The position numbers and the translations under genes are program-made. The notes under the pieces are model-generated. The model had not been told where the DNA came from. It searched no databases and worked only from the letters and a program-made list of their open reading frames with translations. 64,000 nucleotides of DNA from Anthopleura xanthogrammica (taxonomy: Eukaryota; Cnidaria; Anthozoa; Actiniaria; Actiniidae): positions 8,494,858-8,558,857 of the forward strand of contig OZ025214.1 of assembly GCA_964019055.1 (NCBI GenBank), written 5' to 3'. Below, piece by piece: positions 54,419-64,000 of the stretch (position 1 is its first letter; each line of letters starts with the position of its first letter).

Positions 54419-55117
54419 TCACGTATCCGTGTTACTAGCTAATGGCAGCAGTTGTTCAGCGTCGCCGTTTGCTTGCTTCTGCTTATAACCACGATAATAC
54501 ATTGATAGTACCGATAGTACCCTGTTGTACAGCATCAACATCAATCCAATCACTGCACCCAAACAAGGCCACAGTATTACATTCACCACTTTTGTTTTTA
54601 GAATGTGCTCGCTCGTTAATACGACGTAACCAGGTTGGCTTACTTTGTAATAGCAAGAAAAAGAGGTCCCCGGTTCTCCATATTTGTCTTTCAATCTTTT
54701 TAACTTTTTGTAGACAGCATTTTCCGTCGAGCAGTCATAGTCTGGTACTCTTTGAGAACATTTTTCTCCAACATGTCTTCTGCATTTCACTACCAAGCCT
54801 TCACGTAGTATTCCCAGAGAATCGACGAAGGAAGCAAAAATTTGTAAACACGGATAATAAATGACACATTTAGTTACTTCGTTTTCGACTGAAACAGGGC
54901 ATTTGCAGTTCAGTCTATTGTAAGAGTCCGTTAATACCAGAAACTTAGTGACGTTACACATGGAATATACATATCCTTTGTTTTCAAGCGATGGCAATAC
55001 AAAAGAAACGAAGACGAGAAACCCAATAAAGACGCTTCCAGACCAAAGAATTGTTCCACAAAGCTGTATACGGCTGGCAATCAAATCTGTTTTATTTTTT
55101 CTGAAGAAAGATATCAT
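54419..55117 (-). CDS. KCNMB-like two-TM protein (BK channel beta-subunit-like)
   Basis: Single open coding exon, 232 aa. Cytosolic N-terminus, TM1 about 20-42, extracellular loop about 43-176, TM2 about 177-198, basic then acidic C-tail. The loop has nine Cys (54, 71, 73, 84, 90, 112, 120, 129, 155) and an N-glycosylation sequon NVT at 55. YYPCLQIF (87-94) matches YPCLWV of KCNMB1. FSCYY (153-157), then a spacer and WPCLGAVIGLMLML, match its FYCF...WPTFLLTGG region. In vertebrates KCNMB proteins modulate Slo1 channels; insect TipE-family proteins share the same plan, so Slo or sodium channel partner is undecided. The ATG directly follows a strong acceptor (TTTTCCCCGTTTCAG), implying a 5' UTR intron or a further upstream exon. 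It is longer than KCNMB1 (191 aa). No second copy is seen here. Confidence 0.72.
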   Translation of the reverse strand: MISFFRKNKTDLIASRIQLCGTILWSGSVFIGFLVFVSFVLPSLENKGYVYSMCNVTKFLVLTDSYNRLNCKCPVSVENEVTKCVIYYPCLQIFASFVDSLGILREGLVVKCRRHVGEKCSQRVPDYDCSTENAVYKKLKRLKDKYGEPGTSFSCYYKVSQPGYVVLTSEHILKTKVVNVILWPCLGAVIGLMLMLYNRVLSVLSMYYRGYKQKQANGDAEQLLPLASNTDT

Positions 55118-57540
55118 CTGAAACGGGGAAAAAACATCACAAGATAAGCTCTTAATTCACGTAGTAGGATAGGCTGTTACAGGATATCTTTTGTGTTGAG
55201 TTGCTCATTATTATAGTTGTATTCTAATTGCTTTTCGTAAAGTCCGCGCGATAATGATTTTGATAAATTACTCCGTTTAACGAGTAAATTCAATATAAGT
55301 ACTTCACTGGTTGCTAAGGACTAATGAAACAACTTTTATATGCACGGGCCTATTCAAAAGGGAAACTCGCATAATATTTTTTGTATTTTTTTAAATTGTA
55401 TGTATGAAATTCTTTTCAGGGTTTTCAGGGGCTAGCTATTCCCCCTCCCATTGTTGTCTAATAAATTGGCCACTAAATGTCGCAACTCTCCTAGACGTTT
55501 AGTCTTACTCTACCAAATCTAAGTTGTTTGCCCTGTTGGTCCTTTACTCTAGGATAATAAAAATGGCAAGCAGAAATGATGAAATAGTGTAGATGGAGCC
55601 AGTTAATTAAGAAACAAGTATTTGAGTGTCAAACTACTAGCTGGCCACAAGTATAACATATAAAAGAATCAGAAGCATATAAAGAGACCAAGTATGATTG
55701 ATCAGATACTGCTAGATGAATGAAACTCGTGTTAGCAAACTGAAGACAACTAGCTAACGTATTGAGAACCGAAGCAAGCTCTTACTGACCCCGTACTATA
55801 GGCAAAATAATTTTCTTGGTTGAGCCTAGCCTAGTAGCTTTGAGTCGAGTACTCAAAGGTTGAAAACTTGGTTGAAACTACTTTTTTTATTCCTTATCTC
55901 TGGACAAGATTATTTATACGAAGGTGGTAATATATGTGCCGTAGTCATTTGAATTTTAATAACTTTATCGCGTGAGCAGGTGAGCGAACAAAGCCTTCCG
56001 GTAGTAGAACAAAGCGAAGAGGATATTCCCATGATACATGCTCGGACTCCTAATTATCGTCATAGTCATAACAAAGTACCTTGCTAGCCGCGTAGAGGAC
56101 CAATGCTATATAAATCAGTCAAAATAAAGATAAAGCTTTTTAGTTGTAAGCATGTCGAAATCTAAAATAAAAGTAAAGCTATTATTTTGATGAGAGCAGT
56201 GCTTTATGTTTTGTTTTTTTTTCGTTTCCGATCTCATGAAACATTTTTTAAAAGCTTCACTGGTTGGACAAAGGCTTAGCTTCGTTTCAATTTTTGAATA
56301 CCGGGTTTGTAGTATGTCGTACACATTCTTAGTTTAATATAGCTTGCGTTTAGGTGAAGTGCTGAAAATATCAACCTTAGAGTATAGTTCATATCAACCT
56401 TAGATCATAGTCATTAACTATGCTTAGAAAGATCGACATCGGAGGTAATATATGCGAAACTTCTATTCACGATATTCTTACCTTGCTGTTAAGAGGTGGG
56501 CGACTGAACTCAAAGAAAATCAACTTTAAAAGAAAACATACATTCCTTGTCTTTTTCTTCTTTCTCTTTGGTTACGTCCTATATATTTTTTTTTACAAAA
56601 TTTAGTCGGCAAGATAATCTTGACGGCAGCTTTCGACAATGAACACGAGCGAATTATATTTTTATGCACAAGATGTTCAAGATTCGTTGCGGTTTCGATC
56701 GTCACTCACTCATGGTAAAAAATTAATGTTGCTGCAAATCCCCGGTTCAGATAAGAAAACAACTAATTATGATAATTTCAATCATTCATTTGACTTTCAC
56801 CTAACGTGTGAAGAAGTATAGCTGTAGTGATAGGTTACGATAAGTGCGAGGTGACAAGTTTGAACAGCTTTTTTCGTTTGCGATAAAATTTAATAGATTT
56901 AAATTTGCAGTCATTTGACTTCTTTTATAAAATCAAATGCGCCCTATCGTATTTACAGCTAGCCTAAAAAAAAAGGTTGGTGAAGGTTTTGTTGCATGTG
57001 AATGCAGTATGAGTGATGATAATTCAAGCAGTACAAGGTCACAACAATATGGAATTTCCCCAAACTTTGTCTGCAGGTTTTTCCAGCATATTTTCATATT
57101 TTCTTCTGTACTTGAATAAGCGCCGCGGTCCCGAAAATAGTTCTGTTAGTTACTGTAACATTTTCGCACACAGAAAATATGCCATTGAATTAAAAGAAAC
57201 GATTTCTTTATCATGCCCAAGTTTCAAGTACCTTATTATAGGAAATTAACGCTTCTTGAAATTAACGCGAATTTCAAGAAATCGCGTTAATTTAAGTCGT
57301 GTTTTAAAATTTCTAATGTTAATTTCCATATCATTAATAAAGTGGAAAGTTCATTTTCACGACATGAATTTCTGGCAATTTCATCTGTTATCTACTTTTA
57401 AAAAAAAAATATTTTAAACTGAACCTTACAGCTAGTCACTTCATAACAACAACATTTCTGATTTGTCGGGAATTATCTTTTCGTTTTCTATTCTACAAGC
57501 TCTTCATTTTCACTTTCAGGTGTGTTATCTTTGTGTCCAT
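55118..57540. other. Intergenic, no gene recognised
   Basis: AT-rich DNA. Frames of 60-78 codons (56115-57249) show no homology I can recognise and lack neighbouring splice structure. Small hairpins occur near 57248-57290 (AATTAACGCGAATTTCAAGA AATCGCGTTAA). The first untranslated exon of the KCNMB-like gene is likely here but was not located. Confidence 0.4.
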
Positions 57541-57547
57541 CGCGTTA

Positions 57548-57775
57548 ATTACTGGGATACCTGTGGTATCACAGTCATAAAATGCCTTGTTGGTGTTTTA
57601 CTGGGTTACCTGTGGTAAACCAGTCATAAAATACCTTCTTTTTTACTGGGTTAACTGTGGTAAACCAGTCATAAACACCTTCGTTTTTACTGGGTTACCT
57701 GCGGTAGCCAGTCATAAAATACCTTTGTTTTTACTGGGTTACCTGTGGTAGCCCAGTCATAAAATACCTTTGTTT
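57548..57775. repeat. Tandem repeat, about 44-55 bp unit
   Basis: Five units of the form TTACTGGGTTACCTGTGGTA, AACCAGTCATAAAATACCTT and a T-run. Each unit is itself part-palindromic (CTGGGTTACC / GGTAAACCAG). GGGATACCTGTGGTATCACA at 57558 resembles the end of the palindrome at 35209-35633. Confidence 0.85.
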
Positions 57776-57866
57776 TTTTTTTTTTTTTCTTTCTTTCTGA
57801 TTCCTTCGCGACAAAATGGCAAAGTTGCGCAGCAATAGTACCCAGGGGTCTTCAGAACTTTACCCA

Positions 57867-58091
57867 AGATTGTGATTGTGATTGTGATTGTGATTGTGAT
57901 TGTGATTGTGATTGTGATTGTGATTGTGATTGTGATTGTGATTGTGATTGTGATTGTGATTGTGATTGTGATTGTGATTGTGATTGTGATTGTGATTGTG
58001 ATTGTGATTGTGATTGTGATTGTGATTGTGATTGTGATTGTGATTGTGATTGTGATTGTGATTGTGATTGTGATTGTGATTGTGATTGTGA
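57867..58091. repeat. Hexanucleotide array (TGTGAT)n
   Basis: About 37 perfect units, then three TTTGAT-type variants (to 58110), then an abrupt change to the TGTCGT array. All reading frames are open across it and are artefacts. Confidence 0.97.
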
Positions 58092-58109
58092 TTTTGATTT
58101 TGATTTTGA

Positions 58110-59593
<1,484 letters not shown>

Positions 59594-60637
59594 TATCACA
59601 AGGCGCGGCCATGTTTACTCCCTTGAGAGGAAAAACCTTTGTTTGGAACGTTATGAAGCACCTCATAAGCGCCTCATTTCTTCCATTTGTGCATGCACTT
59701 TTTCATCTATCAATTATTGGTAGCTAAATTATTTTGAAGCTAAAAACAAGCCCCAGGGTCAGGGAATTTTTCCTCATTTGATAGCATGCTTTTTACAAAT
59801 CCCACCTTGTCCCTTAATTTTGTGGTATTTTATGAGGGAGGGGAAGGCGCGGGGAATATATACTTATCATTAAATAGACCCTATAAGGGGTTCAACGGTC
59901 TTTTGGGCTGGAATTTTAATTTCTCATCTTTTGCTGACACCCATAACTATTAACACCCGCAATAAGAACAATCTACGGAAACCACATTCTAACGAGACCA
60001 GAGGACAGAACTGCTTTGTGTATCACTGCATTGGTGATTGTAACAGTCTCCCTGAACAAACTAGAAATTTATCTTTTAATCGTTTTAATAGCTATTAGCA
60101 ATACTTAAATTTGTATTATTATAGTTTTATATCGTTTTATATATCATTGACTTTTATTCAATATGCATTCATAGTTTAAATTTTTACTTATATATATTTC
60201 GTACTTCTATATTCCTATATTTATATTTTCTTTTATTATTTTTGTTATTTTTACTTTGTGTGTGTGTGTTTCTCAGGGCCTCACTGAAAATCACTTTTGT
60301 GAGTGGATGGGCTCCCTGACGAAAGATTTATTTATTATTATTATTATCAATATTATTATTAATACTATTTTGCAAAATGTCTATTTAAATAATACTCTCT
60401 CGATTGAATATTGTGGTTGTTTACGTTCGAATTAACTTGTGGTTTTCGTGGGAACACGACCGGTGTTACGCTGACAAGCGTTTACCCCCGTTATATGTCG
60501 TCATATAGCAAAACGTTTGTTTTGGGAGCCCTGTGGTTGCGCCCGCGACACTGCAGCGGGTAACTTGCGTGAGGTGTAACATTTTCCAAATCCTTTGCGC
60601 ACACGAAGGTTAACTGCCGGCAAATTTATTAGAGAAG
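59594..60637. other. Intergenic and CCT7 upstream region
   Basis: No gene before CCT7. (TTA)n microsatellite at 60330-60365. The CCT7 promoter and 5' UTR must lie in about 60400-60637 (GC-richer, GACACTGCAGCGGGTAAC at 60546). TATA box not seen. Confidence 0.4.
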
Positions 60638-63413
60638 ATGGTATGTCAAAAAATCTGTTTCCATCCTAGTTGTTTCGAACTTAATTTGTATCATACGCAA
60701 ATATTTCAAAGTCCAATGTGTACTTTGTCATTTCAAACTTGTATTTTAATATTTGGCCTTCTATAGCGTTAACAGTCATGTTAAGAAATCGATTGACATT
60801 TTCTTTTTTATTTCATAGCAACCCGGAATAATTCTGCTGAAAGAGGGTACAGACTCCTCTCAAGGGATACCTCAGCTCATAAGTAATATAAATGCCTGTC
60901 AGTTCATTGCAAATGCTGTCCGTACGACTCTCGGTCCTCGAGGAATGGATAAACTTATGGTGGACAGCAGAGGTGTGTACAAAATATGGGTGTGTTGTAC
61001 TAATTTGACAACTTACTCCACGTGTCTATAAATTTATCCTTAAAATTACCCTTTTTATCCTTTTTGTAGGGAAATCTACGATTTCAAATGATGGAGCTAC
61101 AATAATCAATCTTTTAGACATAGTTCACCCTGCTGCTAAGACGCTAGTTGACATCGCTAAATCCCAAGATGCAGAAGTGAGTTAACTCGGTCACTATACT
61201 ATTATTTAGGACATTTTTAAAAGGAGTGAGGGTAATCCTAGCACTAAGGTTACCCTAGTAATAGGGCTACCCTAGCTTCTATACATTCTCTCTTATTTAT
61301 TTTAACGCCTTTAGAAGCGCAAGTCCAGGTTTCCCTAGTGCTAGGGTTACCCTGTCTGTTTAATAGAGTAACCCTTCTGCCTGGGTTATGTTTTCCCTTG
61401 TATAAAAGTGTATTTTAATAGCAATATTTTGTAGGTTAAGCATTCATATGTAAAGTGCATTGACTGTAATCTTAGTGATTGGTATTATAAAATGACTGTT
61501 CCCTTTCTGGTTGGTTTGGGGCACATGCTTTATGAATACACATAGCATGTACATGTATGCACTTTCTATTTCTAAACATTTGTATTCTAAAACAGCTATT
61601 TTAATTTGCATTTTATAAAAGAAATAGAGAAACTTGCTATCAGGGCTCAAAATAACGGCCAGTCATATGCCGGTCTAGATGTCCAGCATATGACAGCTTA
61701 TTATTTTTTAAACATGACAGGTCAACATGTTCGTTCAAAACCATATTTGACCGGTCAAGTACCAAATTTGGCTGGACATTGACGTTGACCTGCAGTTATT
61801 TTGAGCCCTGCTGTGTGCAGTTATTCACAGGTCACCGCACTGAAAACTATTGTTTTTTATATGGGTATAATTTGGTAGAACACTTGAGAAGGAATGAGAA
61901 GCATTCAGTTACTTATCCTTATCCCCACTTGCTATATAGTCATTTGAAAAAACATTGTCGCTGACCGACTACGCAACTACGTGACTGGACCTAAACGGAG
62001 TATGAGTAGAAATTGCTTACGTGCTTAATTATTCAGTCTGAAGTAGTTGTTTTAGCTTACTAATAAGATAATATAAGCAGCAACCCTTTAAATGTATGTC
62101 TTTGGGTTTTGCAAAAAGAAGACAAAAGTCGATATGACTTATAATCAGTCAAAGATGTTCCCAATTTTGAAACTGTTAAGTCATCAAAATACTATTTCGC
62201 CAGCGAATTTTCATACTGTAAGCCCGATAAATATTTAATCAATGAAGAATTCAACAGCTTTAGTGATTTTTACCCATACTCCCATTTGGGCTAGTCGCAT
62301 AGTTGTGGAGCTGGTCAACGACAACGTTTTTCAATTGACTGTATATCTGCACACAGCATGCATGCGCATTTTCTGTTTCTTCTTTGTAATTATTGTTTTT
62401 ATGTCAAAGGTTGGTGATGGTACCACTTCAGTGGTTCTTCTGACTTGTGAGTTTTTAAAGCAAGTTAAACCATTCATAGAGGAAGGTGTCCATCCTCAGA
62501 TTGTTGTCAAAAGTTACAGAAAGGCTGCTAACCTGGTATGCTTGATTGATTACTTGTATACAGTATTTCCTTGCATGTAAGCCACGCCCCTAGCTAATTT
62601 GTACTACATACTTATTTAATACTTATCAAAAAAAGTTGAAACAAAAAACTCATAATTTATAAGCTGTAATAAGCGCATTTGAAAGAACTCATTGAGATAT
62701 GTTCAAAACTAAAGAGATAATTGACAAAGTCATTTGCATTCTAAAGATATGCTTTTTTGAAAATTGCATTTTTTTAAGCAAATATAGCAGGAATTTCCAA
62801 ACTTTGAAAAGTTATATCTTCTGATTACATACAATTTTGTCAATAAATTGATGACGTCATTTTGCTGCAAAAAATCAAAACATTGATAATACTAAACGAA
62901 ACAATTTTTGTGTCTACTGCTTCTAAGAAGCTGTAGAGACTATGCCATCAAGTTTGCTGGGAACTACTTCTTATAATATATGTATTGCGATTTTGAACCA
63001 CCAATATGGGTTTATATTGGCAGCTAGTTGGTATGGACCAAATTGGAAACTGTAAACCAGCTGTTTTTGAGTCTTCTATACAGAAAACAAAAAACTGTGG
63101 AAGGGTTATAGGCTCTTTAAAATGAAAGAAAAAGTCTTCAGTATCCTTAAGAGCTTTACTAACCAGGAGCCGGTATACGAAAGCTGAATAGCACTATCCA
63201 CCAGATAAATCCTTATCCAGTAAATAAAACCTATACAAATTCTATACACTGGATAACTCTTATCCGGTGGATAACTTTATCCAAGCTTCGTACAACCGGA
63301 ACCAGAACGATATAATGTGTAGAACATTAAATATATATTACAATATTTGTTTGACAACAGGCCATTAAAAGAATAAAAGAATTAGCTGTTCCTGTTAAAA
63401 AGGATGATCCAGA
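60638..63413 (+). CDS. CCT7: T-complex protein 1 subunit eta (partial)
   Basis: Coding exons: 60638-60640 (ATG alone), 60819-60972, 61070-61176, 62410-62535 and 63361-63413, then past the window; 147 codons plus two bases. Sequence [34 protein letters not shown] (38-50), [10 protein letters not shown] (55-64), [20 protein letters not shown] and [10 protein letters not shown] (90-99) match CCT7 of animals very closely. CCT7 is one of eight subunits of the cytosolic chaperonin TRiC/CCT, which folds actin, tubulin and WD40 proteins. LGPRG and GDGTTS are nucleotide-binding motifs; Asp91 is the conserved catalytic-loop residue. All four junctions are in phase. The start codon is the last three bases of its exon, so the first intron splits the protein after Met1. 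The human protein has three extra residues at the start. Only the first quarter of the gene is here. Confidence 0.96.
61200..61385. repeat. Inverted CTAGGGTAACCCTA words
   Basis: GGGTAATCCTAGCACTAAGG TTACCCTAG and CCCTAGTGCTAGGGTTACCC TG recur in both senses around 61228-61353. Probably a degenerate foldback element in CCT7 intron 3. Confidence 0.55.
61641..61812. repeat. Inverted-repeat element, CAGGGCTCAAAATAACGG family
   Basis: CAGGGCTCAAAATAACGGCC AGTCATATGCCGG at the left; CTGCAGTTATTTTGAGCCCT G at the right, with internal TGTCCAGC / GCTGGACA. Same family as 50997-51187. In CCT7 intron 3. Confidence 0.75.
63158..63306. repeat. MITE-like inverted repeat
   Basis: GAGCCGGTATACGAAAGCT with ATCCACC at the left pairs with GGTGGATAACTTTATCC AAGCTTCGTACAACCGG. 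Internal TCCAGT / ACTGGA arms (CTTATCCAGTAAATA, TACACTGGATAACTCTTATC) also pair. In CCT7 intron 4, 55 bases before exon 5. Confidence 0.8.
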
Positions 63414-63469
63414 GTAAGTGTTTATTTAAGATATTCTCTTGTGGATCTTAGTAGGCAATGTGCATCAAA

Positions 63470-63690
63470 GCTCACAAAGCACTCTGGGAAACTGAGTCCT
63501 GAAAAAAGGAACAGGGAAATTAAAGGAAATTTTCATTTGTTGAAATACTTATATTTCCATAGAAAATGTTTATCGAAAATGAATATTTAGAGGAACCGAA
63601 AAAGCATAAGGACACAGTTTCCCAACATGCTTTGTGCTAGAAATTCGAGCTAATGCACATTGGCTATTGAATTTTTTTTTATTGTGTTCC
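63470..63690. repeat. Dispersed element related to 16690-16760
   Basis: CACAAAGCACTCTGGGAAAC at 63473 and ACAGTTTCCCAACATGCTTT GTGCTAG at 63614 are inverted ends. The outer TTCGAGCTAATGCACATTGG matches 16690-16760 in reverse. In CCT7 intron 5. Confidence 0.6.
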
Positions 63691-63699
63691 TTTATCCAA

Positions 63700-64000
63700 A
63701 GTAAGTGTTGTTCAACCCTTGCCTATTAGTAAGTAATTAGATACATATACATACATACATATATTTATTTATTTAGTGTCATTTTGTTATTACAATACAT
63801 TTACAAAGAATTATAGTTAAACCTGAATTTAGACACAAGCTTTCTATAATAACTATGAAAGTTAACCAAGATAGATCACTGACTACTAAATTTGATTTAC
63901 AATAGTATACATTAAAATTAATATAATATATATAATATACTATATAATATCATAACTAACACAAACGAATTAAAGATGAGAAGGAAAAACAACAACTACA
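63700..64000. other. CCT7 intron, AT-rich, nothing found
   Basis: AT-rich sequence with (ACATAT)n-like words at 63740-63775 and a TAATATA-rich stretch at 63915-63950. The next CCT7 exon is outside the window. Confidence 0.4.

Noticed and set aside
56115..57249. Several 60-78 codon ORFs
   Set aside because: Length is expected by chance in AT-rich DNA; no signal peptide with Cys pattern, domain or splice context seen.

Overview
This window is eukaryotic nuclear DNA from an animal, most likely a cnidarian and probably a stony coral. Genes have many short exons with GT-AG introns. The DNA is AT-rich. Introns and intergenic DNA are packed with short inverted-repeat (MITE-like) elements, tRNA-derived SINEs and large microsatellites. 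The conserved proteins are animal-type (EVC, BLOC1S3, ABHD12, FAHD2, CCT7, SFI1), and a small cysteine-rich secreted precursor has the layout seen in cnidarian peptides. Species-level assignment cannot be made from this sequence alone. No bacterial operon, CRISPR array, rRNA or functional tRNA was seen. Layout, left to right: (1) 56-4430, minus, 5' two-thirds of an SFI1-like centrin-binding centrosomal protein, running off the left edge. (2) 4900-9760, SINE, 73-74 bp tandem array and MITE DNA. (3) 7492-11870, plus, spliced gene for an 88-residue cysteine-rich secreted precursor. (4) 13842-24344, minus, complete 13-coding-exon ABHD12-like serine hydrolase (327 aa), intact in every junction except one splice acceptor that reads AT instead of AG. 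(5) 25580-28580, minus, BLOC1S3, whose reading frame is closed by a proposed 8-nt microexon. (6) 30597-47460, minus, EVC ciliary protein, 25 coding exons and 895 aa, all phases consistent. (7) 48068-52539, plus, FAHD2-type hydrolase, 7 exons, 289 aa, head-to-head with EVC. (8) 54419-55117, minus, two-TM protein resembling BK-channel beta subunits (KCNMB). (9) 57548-59593, a short tandem array and then about 1.7 kb of nearly pure hexanucleotide repeat. (10) 60638-63413, plus, first five coding exons of CCT7 (chaperonin CCT eta), running off the right edge. The genes do not form one pathway. SFI1 and EVC both act at centrioles or the ciliary base; BLOC1S3 acts in lysosome-related organelle traffic; ABHD12 and FAHD2 are metabolic hydrolases. 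The accessory content is the striking part: many distinct inverted-repeat elements, several in multi-copy families, lie mostly inside introns. Exon structures were built by hand from open frames, splice signals and phase continuity. Where the summed coding length is a multiple of three with no internal stop, this is stated.
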